Below are positions 45,213 to 54,916 of a stretch of 64,000 nucleotides of DNA, piece after piece; within the stretch, counting starts at the first letter, position 1, and each line of letters opens with the position of its first letter. Where the stretch lies: the NCBI GenBank assembly GCA_026169815.1, contig JAPFDT010000052.1:1-64000 (forward strand), in the 5' to 3' direction. Below the pieces are notes generated by a model, which was given only the letters and a program-made list of their open reading frames with translations, searched no databases and had not been told where the DNA came from. Origin of the DNA: Pseudogracilibacillus sp. (lineage in GTDB: Bacteria; Bacillota; Bacilli; Bacillales; Amphibacillaceae). The translations under genes were made by a program, and so were the position numbers.

Positions 45213-45994
45213 ATAATTATCTCCTTGTGCATTTTTAATGGGGTAAAAAATGTGCCTCCATTTTGTTCATGTATTTCTGCATCAATATGAAACACGGACT
45301 GAAACATCTCACGACAAAGGACACATTGCGGGATACCGTCATAATGAATTTTCCCATTTTTCATTACGATGAGTCGATCACTATATTTTGCAGCTTGATT
45401 TATATCATGTAACACCATTACTATAGTCATGCCTAATTCCTTATTTAATTGTTCCAATAACTCCATCACATCAAGTTGGTGAGATATATCAAGAAATGTC
45501 GTTGGTTCATCTAAAAGTAAAATTTTAGGGCGTTGGGCAATCGCAAGAGCAATCCAAGCTCGTTGTCTTTCACCGCCTGATAATGTGTGTAGCAACCGAT
45601 TTTTATATTTTTGAAGGTTAGTAACGTTTATCGCCCATTCTACGATATCCTGATCATCTTTTGATAAACGATTGTATGATTTTTGATGCGGATACCTACC
45701 GTACTCTATTAATTCATGAACCGTTAAATCAGATTGGCTTTCTTGAGTTTGCGGAAGCATAGCAAGCTTTTTTGCAATGTCTTTACTATTCATCGTAGAA
45801 ATTACTTTTCCATCCAACACAACTTCACCTTGATCCGGCTTAATCAATCTAGAGATTAATTTTAGTAAAGTAGATTTACCTGAACCATTTGGACCTACTA
45901 AACTAATAATTTCTCCACTTTGAATATCCAAATTGACATCATCCAATTGAAATGACTCCGAACGATTATGTGATAACTCTTTAGTGAGAAGCAA
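45209..45994 (-). CDS. Iron/heme ABC transporter ATP-binding protein (transporter 2)
   Basis: GPNGSGKSTLLKLISRLI, LSGGERQRAWIALAIAQRPKILLLDEPTTFLDI. Confidence 0.9.
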   Translation of the reverse strand: MLLTKELSHNRSESFQLDDVNLDIQSGEIISLVGPNGSGKSTLLKLISRLIKPDQGEVVLDGKVISTMNSKDIAKKLAMLPQTQESQSDLTVHELIEYGRYPHQKSYNRLSKDDQDIVEWAINVTNLQKYKNRLLHTLSGGERQRAWIALAIAQRPKILLLDEPTTFLDISHQLDVMELLEQLNKELGMTIVMVLHDINQAAKYSDRLIVMKNGKIHYDGIPQCVLCREMFQSVFHIDAEIHEQNGGTFFTPLKMHKEIII

Positions 45995-47006
45995 ACGTAT
46001 TCCTCCTTCTTTGAATTAAGTATAAGAAAAATGGTCCCCCAAGAAATGCCAGTAAAATACCTACTGGTAACTCAATTGGATCAAAGGCACTTCTAGCCAC
46101 AGTATCTGCAAGAACGACTAACAGTCCCCCTCCAAGCGCGGAGGCCGGAAGAAGATATTTATAATCTCCACCCAGCATAATACGCAAAATATGTGGTACA
46201 ACTAACCCAACAAAGCCAATCAACCCTGCTACGCTAACAGCTATGCCTGCAAGTAATGTACTTACTACAATGAGGAAGAAACGACTTCTTTCTACATGAT
46301 GACCAAGCAATTTTGCCATCTCATCACCCAATCTTAATATCCGTAAATGTCGAATACCATATAAAGCAAGTAAAAGCGCAACAATTGCATAATAAATAAT
46401 CATCTTAAATTGCCTCCATCCAGTACCTTGAATTCCGCCTGCAAGCCAAGGTAGGACGGATTGGACACGGTCACTATATAAGATCATCAGCGCGCTCATA
46501 CAAGCACCTATCACTGCATTAATTGCTACTCCAACAAGAATGATTCTGACTGGAGACGTACCACCTTTCCATGACAAAAGATAAATGGAGAGAGCTGTTA
46601 TAAGCGCCCCTATAAAAGCAGCTAAAGGAACGAGTGCAATATAAGCAGGAAATACAATCATAATTACTGTAGCCGCTAACCCTGCACCTGAAGTTACACC
46701 AATTATTCCTGGGTCGGCTAGTGGATTCCGCATAACTCCTTGTAAGATAGTACCAGATGAAGCAAGGCACATGCCGACAATCAAACCAATCAATACTCTT
46801 GGTAAGCGTAAATCCCAAACAATGCGTCTAGACAATGTATCCTCATTCTGAAATATCCCATCCCAAATATCATACAAATTAAACGTTACTTGACCTATCA
46901 TGATACTGATGACAGATGCAATAATAATACCAATACCAAACATTCCAATAATAATAGAACGCTTTTTGGCGAGTGGATGGGTGGTAATTGTTTTTAAATC
47001 TTCCAT
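45981..47006 (-). CDS. FecCD-family permease (transporter 2)
   Basis: DLRLPRVLIGLIVGMCLASSGTILQGVMRNPLADPGIIGVTSGAG; GLVVPHILRIMLG. Confidence 0.93.
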   Translation of the reverse strand: MEDLKTITTHPLAKKRSIIIGMFGIGIIIASVISIMIGQVTFNLYDIWDGIFQNEDTLSRRIVWDLRLPRVLIGLIVGMCLASSGTILQGVMRNPLADPGIIGVTSGAGLAATVIMIVFPAYIALVPLAAFIGALITALSIYLLSWKGGTSPVRIILVGVAINAVIGACMSALMILYSDRVQSVLPWLAGGIQGTGWRQFKMIIYYAIVALLLALYGIRHLRILRLGDEMAKLLGHHVERSRFFLIVVSTLLAGIAVSVAGLIGFVGLVVPHILRIMLGGDYKYLLPASALGGGLLVVLADTVARSAFDPIELPVGILLAFLGGPFFLYLIQRRRNTFASH

Positions 47007-47010
47007 TCTT

Positions 47011-47973
47011 TTATTTCACCTCAGATAAGTTTCCCTGCATTGTCTCTAAAGCTTCTGTCACTTTTGTTCCTGGATTAGAACCGAAAAGATGAGAAGGAAG
47101 CACAATAACTTGATCATTTTTTACAGCATCAAGGTTTTTCCATGTCGCATCTTCACTCATTTCTTCCTCAAACGCTTCTTTAACACCATCAGGATCCCCG
47201 TGAGTAATAAGCATAATTACTTCTGGATTTGCCTCAATAATTTTTTCCGAACTAAAACTAGCATACTGTGGATAGTTTTCCTCTTCAGGGAAATCGGCTG
47301 CTATATTAACCCCACCTGATTTTTCAAGTAAGTCTCCTGACAAAGAATTAGGTAATGCAGCTAAATAAGTTCCTGGTGCTCCATAAACTAATAATGTGTT
47401 TACTTCTTCCCCTGCACTATCTTCCATTTCCTCCACGGAATTTGTTATAGATGTTGTGATTTTTTTCGCTTTTTCTTCTTTATTCAACAATGTACCAATC
47501 AAGTTTATTGAATCAAGAATATCTTCTACAGAATTTGCATCTGTATAGACCGGCTCAATTCCTTGGTCTTTTAAATTATCTTCATATTGTCTAAAACTAG
47601 GTGAAACAATTAATACATCTGGATTCACTTCCGCAATCTTTTCAAAATTAGGTTCATGCGGGTTTCCAATTTCGGTAACACCTTCTAACTCTTCATCAAC
47701 AGGTCCACTTGAAGTTGGTCGTCCTGCGATGTTTGCATCTAAAACATGTAATATATCAAGAACACCTGAATCAAATGTAGCTATCGATCCTGGCGACTCA
47801 TCAAAGGCTAACTTATTCCCAACTGCATCTGTTATTTCTATATTGGACATTGCTTCATCTTCTTCTGTTGCTCTTTTCTCGGATGATTCTTTATTATTAT
47901 CTTCCCCACCGTTACAAGCTGTTAACAAAATAAATGTCATTAAAAGTAAAAATGAAATTAAAAATCTTCTCAA
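47011..47973 (-). CDS. Iron/heme ABC transporter substrate-binding lipoprotein (transporter 2)
   Basis: Lipobox LLTAC; periplasmic-binding-protein-like domain (IEITDAVGNKLAFDESPGSIATFDSGVLDIL). Confidence 0.88.
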   Translation of the reverse strand: MRRFLISFLLLMTFILLTACNGGEDNNKESSEKRATEEDEAMSNIEITDAVGNKLAFDESPGSIATFDSGVLDILHVLDANIAGRPTSSGPVDEELEGVTEIGNPHEPNFEKIAEVNPDVLIVSPSFRQYEDNLKDQGIEPVYTDANSVEDILDSINLIGTLLNKEEKAKKITTSITNSVEEMEDSAGEEVNTLLVYGAPGTYLAALPNSLSGDLLEKSGGVNIAADFPEEENYPQYASFSSEKIIEANPEVIMLITHGDPDGVKEAFEEEMSEDATWKNLDAVKNDQVIVLPSHLFGSNPGTKVTEALETMQGNLSEVK

Positions 47974-48014
47974 CTTATTTCCTCCTTAATAAATAACTGT
48001 CATCATATCGTTCA

Positions 48015-48785
48015 TTAAATCCCTATCGGAATCATATATAATCCTGTTTCTGTTTCCTTTTTTATTAATACATCCACTTCATAAATTTCTTGTAATAATT
48101 CTTCTGTAATAACTATTTCTGGCGAGCCTTTTTTCATCACTTTTCCATGCTTCATCGTAATAATTTCATCACTATAACGAATTGCTTGATTAATATCATG
48201 AAACACCATAACAATCGTTAAACCAAAGGATTGATTTAAGTGTTTAATCAATTCTAAAATTTCGTACTGGTAATACAAATCTAAATAAGTAGTTGGTTCA
48301 TCTAGAAAGAGATATGGTGTTTGCTGAGCTAAAACCATCGCTATCCAAACCCTTTGCCTTTGACCACCAGACAATGTATCAATTCTTTCTTTTTTCAGCT
48401 CGAGTAAATTCGTTTCCTTTAAAGCCCAAGTGATGACAGCATAATCCTTTTCTTTATCTGTTTTGAACATAGTACGATGAGGTAGCCTGCCATAACTTAC
48501 TAAACTTTCGATTGTTAAGTCCCCTGGAGCAATGTTTTCCTGATGAACAATAGCAATTCTTTTTGCTATTTCTTTTAATTTATATTGCTGTAGATGTTGA
48601 TTTCTAAGTTTAACTGTACCTTTTTGAGGTAAATATTGATTCGATAATAACCCTAATAAAGTTGATTTTCCGCAACCATTAGGGCCGATTATCGTTGTGA
48701 TTTTCCCTAGTTCAATCTCTACTGATAACTGATTAATATGATTTGTTTTTTGGTCATGGGAATACACTACATTTTCAACTTCCAT
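48015..48785 (-). CDS. Iron/heme ABC transporter ATP-binding protein (transporter 1)
   Basis: GPNGCGKSTLLGLLSNQY, LSGGQRQRVWIAMVLAQQTPYLFLDEPTTYLDLYYQ; start MEVENVVYSH at 48785 preferred to 48830. Confidence 0.9.
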   Translation of the reverse strand: MEVENVVYSHDQKTNHINQLSVEIELGKITTIIGPNGCGKSTLLGLLSNQYLPQKGTVKLRNQHLQQYKLKEIAKRIAIVHQENIAPGDLTIESLVSYGRLPHRTMFKTDKEKDYAVITWALKETNLLELKKERIDTLSGGQRQRVWIAMVLAQQTPYLFLDEPTTYLDLYYQYEILELIKHLNQSFGLTIVMVFHDINQAIRYSDEIITMKHGKVMKKGSPEIVITEELLQEIYEVDVLIKKETETGLYMIPIGI

Positions 48786-49755
48786 AGATTCGATCACTCT
48801 TTCTAAGTAAAAATATAAGAAACGGACCACCTATCAATGCAACAATAATTGAAGCTGGTGCTTCAATTGGTGAAACAATTGTGCGACCCAGCGTATCTGC
48901 AATCAAAATTAGTAATGCTCCCATCAAGGCTGAAAACGGAATAAGTAATTTATAATCAGTGCCTATCAAAGAACGCCCAACATGTGGTACAATCAATCCA
49001 ACAAAAGCAAAAACACCTGCTATGGACGTTGCAACGGAAGCAAGCAAAACAGCAATCACTGAAATGACAAATCGTGCTACATTCACATTCAATCCTAGAC
49101 TTTTTGCAGTCTTGTCATTTAATGCTAAGTAATTGCACCAAGCATATACAAAAAATGATAAAAATAAGCCTATTGAACCGTATAAAACGATTATTTTTAC
49201 ATCAGACCATTTCTTCATAGACAAGTTAGACATAGTCATATCACCAATAGCTGCTATCATACTACTACCTGTAAAACTAAAAACATGTAATAACCCCGTA
49301 AATACAGCATTCACTGCAACCCCTATCAAGATCATTCGTAATGGATCTAGACCAGACTTCCAAGAAAAACTGTAAACTAATAGAAATGCAAGACTACCTC
49401 CAATAAATGCAAATAATGGGACATAAAAAAACAGAGTTGGAAAAAGGAACACCATCAAGACTGAAAAGAACGCAGCGCCTGAAGATATACCGATAATTCC
49501 GGGTTCTGCTAAAGGATTGCGTACGACTGCCTGTAATAAAGCACCTGATACTGATAAAGCCGCTCCCGCCATCATTCCTATAATAATGCGTGGGAAACGT
49601 AAATCCTTAACAATTTCTACTTGCTCATTACCAGTAAATAAACCTTGTATGAGCTCTAATACGGACAACTGAATACTTCCTGTAACAGCTGAATAAATCA
49701 TAACAATCACTAATAACATATCAACAATTATAAAACTAATTAACTTTCTCCACAT
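48775..49755 (-). CDS. FecCD-family permease (transporter 1)
   Basis: DLRFPRIIIGMMAGAALSVSGALLQAVVRNPLAEPGIIGISSGA; GLIVPHVGRSLIG. Confidence 0.93.
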   Translation of the reverse strand: MWRKLISFIIVDMLLVIVMIYSAVTGSIQLSVLELIQGLFTGNEQVEIVKDLRFPRIIIGMMAGAALSVSGALLQAVVRNPLAEPGIIGISSGAAFFSVLMVFLFPTLFFYVPLFAFIGGSLAFLLVYSFSWKSGLDPLRMILIGVAVNAVFTGLLHVFSFTGSSMIAAIGDMTMSNLSMKKWSDVKIIVLYGSIGLFLSFFVYAWCNYLALNDKTAKSLGLNVNVARFVISVIAVLLASVATSIAGVFAFVGLIVPHVGRSLIGTDYKLLIPFSALMGALLILIADTLGRTIVSPIEAPASIIVALIGGPFLIFLLRKSDRIYGS

Positions 49756-50680
49756 CTATGTCTGACTTCCTTTTTAATTCATCTTCGTATAACATATCAA
49801 CCAACACTTCTAGTGATTCTTCTGCACGTATGTTGCCAGTTGTACCGAATAAACTTTCTTCCAAGTCATAAACACGATTATTTTTAACAGCATCAAAATG
49901 TTTCCAAATATCATTTTCCTTAAATTCTTCATCAAACATTTCTACTACTTCTTCTGGCATTCCATGAGCCGCTCGTAAAATCACATCTGGATTTGTTTGT
50001 TGTAAATGTTCTGTATTAGAAGATATAAAATCTCGATCTGCACCTTCAATCACATTGTGTCCCCCAGCTATGTCTACTAAATTACCAATATAAGAATTCT
50101 CCGTACCTATTAAATAACTTCCGGGAACGCCCATCAAAATCAAAACCGTTGGACGTTCTTTATCAGCTACTTCTTCGGTTATCTGTTCCACTTTATCTTC
50201 AAATGTTTGAACTAATTCCTCGGCTTGCTCTTCTCGATCATAATCTTCGCCAAGTTGTAAAATCTCATCATGCATATTATCGATATTATCTAAATTTAAA
50301 TAACGGACATTTACTCCCGCCTGTTCAAAGTATTCTTTTGCATCATATTCGATTGTTGAAACAGAGAGCACTTCTTTCGGATCTAGAGATCGCAAAATTT
50401 CTGGGTCAGGACCATGCGGGTCTCCTACACTAGGTAGCCCTTTATATCGTTCAGGTAATGATTTATAGGAATCAGGAACACCGATTAAATCCAATTCTAA
50501 TGCATCGGCAATTTCGGTATTCGCTACTGTTGTCGTAACTAAACGATTTTTTTCTGGATCATTATTCTCCTTTACTTGTTCATCTGATGTCGTGTCATCT
50601 GATGAACAACTTATAAGAATGAATACTATACCTAATACAACAAAAATTTGATGTATTAGTTTATGTTTAAACAAAAACAC
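49736..50680 (-). CDS. Heme/iron ABC transporter substrate-binding lipoprotein, IsdE-like (transporter 1)
   Basis: Lipobox ILISC; VATTVANTEIADALELDLIGVPDSYKSLPERYKGLPSVGDPHGPDPEILRSLDP; follows srtB. Confidence 0.85.
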   Translation of the reverse strand: MFLFKHKLIHQIFVVLGIVFILISCSSDDTTSDEQVKENNDPEKNRLVTTTVANTEIADALELDLIGVPDSYKSLPERYKGLPSVGDPHGPDPEILRSLDPKEVLSVSTIEYDAKEYFEQAGVNVRYLNLDNIDNMHDEILQLGEDYDREEQAEELVQTFEDKVEQITEEVADKERPTVLILMGVPGSYLIGTENSYIGNLVDIAGGHNVIEGADRDFISSNTEHLQQTNPDVILRAAHGMPEEVVEMFDEEFKENDIWKHFDAVKNNRVYDLEESLFGTTGNIRAEESLEVLVDMLYEDELKRKSDIDVEKVN

Positions 50681-50704
50681 AACTCCTCCTTTAATGGGTT
50701 CCCT

Positions 50705-50745
50705 AGAAAAAGAGTAAATTTAAAAACCGTTTCAGATTTACTCAA
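50705..50745 (-). terminator. Possible intra-operon terminator between srtB and transporter 1
   Basis: Minus strand GAGTAAAT-N16-ATTTACTC-TTTTTC. Confidence 0.5.
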
Positions 50746-50757
50746 AGTTGCTAACCC

Positions 50758-51549
50758 TCATATTTTATTCAATTTAGCTTGAACGACTAATCGACCATTA
50801 TTTTCATCTAATTCATAATCACAAGTAGAAAGCGTAATGATATGATCTTCTTCATCTACTTGAACATCTAAATCGTACCTTGACTCACTCTTTATATTAT
50901 CTAGTAATTCTTTATATTCTTGATTATTTTCGAAATTTGTTTCTATATAATTAAAGTCTGTTAATGTATTATAAACAGCAAATATTTCTGCTTCATAACT
51001 GTCGTACAGTGTGTCAAATGTAAAAGTAGGATGACTTTTTACAAAATCTTTATCCAAAAATTTATTTAAATGTTGAAACATCGACCCATCTTTCATGCGA
51101 TGTCCATAAACAACGGTGTTAGGATTCAATTCACTAATATTATTACGATAGTCTAAAAATATACTACCAGCGCGTGATGTATTATTATCATAATTTGTAT
51201 CCAAATAATGAATATTGTCTTTAGTCTGAAGTATAGGATAATCAATTTGAGTGTCTTCAATTGTTATCCATCCGACAACGTCCTGATTCTTTGCCAACAA
51301 TGGTTCAAACCCAGATCGTATGGTATTAGATCCGTCTTTTCCCTTATCCAACTCTTCTTGTGTATCAGAAGTGGCTTGATAAAATGTTTCTTGAATATCA
51401 CCCATCATTTGTCGATTTTTATAATAATCTATCAACACATCATATAACCCATATCCTGCATATAAAAATAATCCTAAAAAAACAACGGTTAGTAATCTTG
51501 AGAAAGTTCTCTTCTTATTTTTACTGTTTTTTGACATGATCCCCTCCAA
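50758..51549 (-). CDS. srtB: Class B sortase
   Basis: VGWITIEDTQIDYPILQTKDNIHYLDTNYD, VVYGHRMKDGSMF, TLSTCDYELDENNGRLVVQAKL (catalytic H, C, R). Confidence 0.92.
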   Translation of the reverse strand: MEGIMSKNSKNKKRTFSRLLTVVFLGLFLYAGYGLYDVLIDYYKNRQMMGDIQETFYQATSDTQEELDKGKDGSNTIRSGFEPLLAKNQDVVGWITIEDTQIDYPILQTKDNIHYLDTNYDNNTSRAGSIFLDYRNNISELNPNTVVYGHRMKDGSMFQHLNKFLDKDFVKSHPTFTFDTLYDSYEAEIFAVYNTLTDFNYIETNFENNQEYKELLDNIKSESRYDLDVQVDEEDHIITLSTCDYELDENNGRLVVQAKLNKI

Positions 51550-51662
51550 GTTTCTGAATATCGTCTCCTTATGATTGTATAGACCATTTCAACTACCATT
51601 TACTATGGTTCAGCTAAACTAAAAATCCATTATCTAAAAGCCGACACTTTCTACAGTTAAAC

Positions 51663-51695
51663 AGAGCCTTACAGAAGGAATATCTGTAAGACTCT
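51663..51695 (-). terminator. Possible intra-operon hairpin between the NPQTG NEAT gene and srtB
   Basis: AGAGCCTTACAGA-aggaata-TCTGTAAGACTCT (12/13 pairs), weak T tract. Confidence 0.4.
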
Positions 51696-51719
51696 TGCAT
51701 GTAATTTTTATTATGAAGA

Positions 51720-53447
51720 TTAAACAAAACGCTTTCTAATTTGGAAAATTAAAAACAAGGATGAACTAAATAGTATTAAGCCGTATAGAATAATACTGCT
51801 ATAGTCACCTGTTTGTGGATTAGCTACTTGCTTTCCTCCCGCTTTTGATCCTCCACTCATACCGTTATTGTTATCATCATTTGATCCAAATACTGGCTTT
51901 TCCGGGATGCTAGTATCTTTTTTGTTGTCCTCATTATTTTCGTTATTATTTACGGCATTTTTTCCATCTTGTCCGTCATTGCCGTCATTGCCGTCTTTCC
52001 CGTCCTTGCCATCTTTTCCGTCATTACCGTCTTGTCCGTCTTTTCCATTACTTCCGTTTCCTTTTCCATTCTTGTCATCATCGTTATTTGCTAGTATCTT
52101 ATCTAAACCTTCTACAATTTGAAAACGAAAATCAACATCATGGTCTAAGTTAAATGCTGGTACCTTGTACTGAGTATGTGCATATAGAAACTCATCCAAT
52201 TCTTCTAATTCAAAGATGAAGTAAATATTATCTTCGTCTTCTTCTTTTGTTTCCTTTGCCCCATCTATCTGCATACCATAAAGTGTAAATTGTTCATCTT
52301 TTGGAACGGTAATAATTAACTTATATTTTCCATCTTCAACAGTTACAGTTGCTCTTTCATTAATATAATTAGCTGCAGCAGAAGGCTCATCTTTATCTGC
52401 ATGCAATGCTTTTATAATGATTTCATACTCAGTAATTTCAGACTGCTTATCATTATTGTCATTTTTATCACCTTGCTTATTATCATCATTGCCTTGATCA
52501 TCGTCATTGCCTTGATCACCGTCATTGCCTTGATCACCGTCACTGTCTTGATCATCGTCGACATTTAATCCTGGCTTCCCTGATTCATTTGCTTCAGTAA
52601 CACTTGCTTCAGCAAATGAAATTCGGAAGTTAGCACTTCCTTCATGAATTCCACCTTGATAAGGAGCTTGATATTCAACGTATGCATCCATCATTGACTC
52701 TAAATTATCAAATACAAAAGTTTCATAACGATTATCTCCATCTTCAACTTGCTCTGTTGCATTTTGACCATCAACTTCTAATTTTGTAACTGTCTCATTA
52801 TCGTTAATTGTTAATGTTAATTGTACTCGTCCATCTTGAACCGCAATAAACGCTTGATTATCAAGGTAACTTCCCATTGTAGATGTATCATTAGAATCTT
52901 CTTTTAAATAAGATGTATCGATTGTGTAATAACCATCATTTAAATCGATTACTTTTGACTCATCATCTGAATTGTTTTCTTCCTTTTCTGGAATATCATC
53001 AAGACCGTCTATTTGAAAACGAAAATCGACATTTTTATGATTAAAATCCATAAAAGGAACTTTATAAGATGTAATAACATTGATTATTTTACTGGCTATA
53101 TCATCATTATTTAAAGTAAAATAATAGTAAATGTTATCGTCATCTTCTTCTCGTTTCTGTTCCTCCCCTTTTTTATTTAGAGCGTAAAGTTCGAATTGAT
53201 CATTTTTTGGAACAGTAACTTTTAATTCAAACTCTCCATCCTCAACTGTTACGATAGCATCATCGTTAATATAATCCGCAGCAACAGAAGCTTCATCTTT
53301 GCTTGCATGCAGTGCATTTACTGTGACATCATATTCGCCATCTTCATACGCTTTATCTGATGATGCTGCAAATGCATCACCAGTAAATGCCCATATTGCA
53401 AATACTGTAATCATAAAAGCGGTTGTCCATTTGAATATTCTTTGCAT
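51720..53447 (-). CDS. Three-NEAT surface protein with collagen-like stalk and NPQTG sortase motif
   Basis: Three NEAT-like segments (ALHASKDEASVAADYI..., DGYYTIDTSYL..., ALHADKDEPSAAANYI...), C-terminal NPQTGD + TM + RKRFV. Confidence 0.85.
   Translation of the reverse strand: MQRIFKWTTAFMITVFAIWAFTGDAFAASSDKAYEDGEYDVTVNALHASKDEASVAADYINDDAIVTVEDGEFELKVTVPKNDQFELYALNKKGEEQKREEDDDNIYYYFTLNNDDIASKIINVITSYKVPFMDFNHKNVDFRFQIDGLDDIPEKEENNSDDESKVIDLNDGYYTIDTSYLKEDSNDTSTMGSYLDNQAFIAVQDGRVQLTLTINDNETVTKLEVDGQNATEQVEDGDNRYETFVFDNLESMMDAYVEYQAPYQGGIHEGSANFRISFAEASVTEANESGKPGLNVDDDQDSDGDQGNDGDQGNDDDQGNDDNKQGDKNDNNDKQSEITEYEIIIKALHADKDEPSAAANYINERATVTVEDGKYKLIITVPKDEQFTLYGMQIDGAKETKEEDEDNIYFIFELEELDEFLYAHTQYKVPAFNLDHDVDFRFQIVEGLDKILANNDDDKNGKGNGSNGKDGQDGNDGKDGKDGKDGNDGNDGQDGKNAVNNNENNEDNKKDTSIPEKPVFGSNDDNNNGMSGGSKAGGKQVANPQTGDYSSIILYGLILFSSSLFLIFQIRKRFV
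51960..52049 (-). repeat. In-frame 9-bp tandem repeats encoding Gly-X-Asp (collagen-like) tract
   Basis: About ten 9-bp units (e.g. attgccgtc/ttttccgtc) encoding GKDGQDGNDGKDGKDGKDGNDGNDGQDGK. Confidence 0.9.
52487..52558 (-). repeat. In-frame 18-bp tandem repeat x4 encoding (D/N)DDQGN-type linker
   Basis: Units 52487-52504, 52505-52522, 52523-52540, 52541-52558: cattgccttgatcatcgt / ...caccgt / ...caccgt / cactgtcttgatcatcgt. Confidence 0.95.
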
Positions 53448-53541
53448 TTTCGGCCTCCTATTTATTTATCAATCATATTTTTATAACAATTTTATTTAAG
53501 TGATTAATAGAGTTAAATTCAAACTATTTTTAAATCTCATC

Positions 53542-54231
53542 TTATTTCACAGTAAACTTACGTACTAAGAACGCACCAGAACCAAGTAATACAATTGTTA
53601 ATAAGATGATTGGAGTTTCATCTCCTGTTTTAGGATTGTCTTCTGTTTTTTTTCCAGAATTATCCTCCCCTTTTCCTCCTGTCTTACTATCATTGCCTTC
53701 TGTTTCAGAATCACTTACGTCATTGTCGCCATTAGTTTTCTCTTCGGATTCATCTTTTTCTCCGTTTCCTGATTCTTTTTCAATTTTATCTAATCCATTT
53801 ATCTGAAAACGAAAGTCAACATTTTCATGAACAAAATCCATCGAAGGGACTTCATAAGAAGTAACAACATTGATTATAGTACTGTCGATGTCCCTTTCAT
53901 CTAAATTAAATTTATAATATAAATTACTATCATCTTCTTCCTTTTTTTCAGAAGCGCCTTGTTTTTTTAGTGAATACATTGAAAACTCTTCACTTTTTGG
54001 AACGGTAATTTGAAGTTCAACTTCTCCTCCATTAACGATTACTTTAGCGCCCTCATTGATATAATCGGCAGCAACGGATGGTTCATCTTTATTTGCATGT
54101 AGGGCATTAGCTGTCATATCATATTCTCCATCAACAAATGATGCAGCAAATGACTTACCTATAGGCATTATTAAAAACAATACAATGGCAACAAACATAA
54201 TAGGCGTTAATTCTTTCATTCTTTTCAACAC
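53542..54231 (-). CDS. Single-NEAT surface protein with NPKTG sortase B motif
   Basis: NEAT-like ALHANKDEPSVAADYINEGAKVIVNGGEVELQITVPK...FVHENVDFRFQINGLD; C-terminal NPKTGDETPIILLTIVLLGSGAFLVRKFTVK. Confidence 0.87.
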   Translation of the reverse strand: MLKRMKELTPIMFVAIVLFLIMPIGKSFAASFVDGEYDMTANALHANKDEPSVAADYINEGAKVIVNGGEVELQITVPKSEEFSMYSLKKQGASEKKEEDDSNLYYKFNLDERDIDSTIINVVTSYEVPSMDFVHENVDFRFQINGLDKIEKESGNGEKDESEEKTNGDNDVSDSETEGNDSKTGGKGEDNSGKKTEDNPKTGDETPIILLTIVLLGSGAFLVRKFTVK

Positions 54232-54244
54232 TTTATTTGCTCCT

Positions 54245-54895
54245 TTATCTCTCTGATTTATCTTTTTTATTCCTTTTTCGGTTTATTAAAAGAATTACTA
54301 AAATGACAATGATACAACCGACAAATATAGATATTAATAAATATATATTCCTATTTTGACTTTCATCACCCTTCTCTTCTGCATCTGCGACTTCAACTAA
54401 TGGTTCGTCTCTTTCCGATATACTTTCCTCATCAAAGTCAAAAAAGGTTGTATAATGATGATCGTAATCTTCCTCTAACACATCGACGATAATATGCATG
54501 TTTATTTCTATAGGTTCCTCTAAATCATGTTCCTCTTCGACAAGAAACTGAATAATACGCTTATCAGCTTCTTCATCTTCTTCAAGAGTTTCTACTTCTA
54601 CAAAGTCACCATTTAATGGGGTTTTTAATCCTACTACCCATCCTGCATGATTGATGGGTAATTGTATCCAACGCTTTTCCCCATCTACAATTAAGGTAGC
54701 TGGCTTATCAAAATAATCATTAGCAATCGATACATCGGTAGCTTCTGCGGTTAAAACTTCATATTCAATATCATATATTCCATCTTCCACCTTATTTTGA
54801 GCAGATGATAGAGATGGATAACAACATAGAATAAGAAAAAAGATAGACAGTATCCTTAAAAAATGTATGGAGAGTGAATATTTCTTTTTCCACAA
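54245..54895 (-). CDS. IsdC-like NEAT protein with C-terminal TM anchor but no sortase motif
   Basis: DGIYDIEYEVLTAEATDVSIANDYFDKPATLIVDGEKRWIQLPINHAGWVVGLKTP...DYDHHYTTFFDF (YxxxY); tail NRNIYLLISIFVGCIIVILVILLINRKRNKK. Confidence 0.82.
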   Translation of the reverse strand: MWKKKYSLSIHFLRILSIFFLILCCYPSLSSAQNKVEDGIYDIEYEVLTAEATDVSIANDYFDKPATLIVDGEKRWIQLPINHAGWVVGLKTPLNGDFVEVETLEEDEEADKRIIQFLVEEEHDLEEPIEINMHIIVDVLEEDYDHHYTTFFDFDEESISERDEPLVEVADAEEKGDESQNRNIYLLISIFVGCIIVILVILLINRKRNKKDKSER

Positions 54896-54916
54896 CTTTA
54901 TATATCTCCCTCTGTA

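Noticed and set aside
46519-46818. 99-aa minus-strand Cys-rich ORF
   Set aside because: Out-of-frame overlap inside the FecCD permease gene.
51868-52122. 84-aa plus-strand ORF rich in PSLPS repeats
   Set aside because: Antisense reading of the Gly-X-Asp repeat in the NEAT protein.
51960-52558. CRISPR-like array
   Set aside because: Repeats are 9 and 18 bp, contiguous without spacers, and in frame within a CDS.
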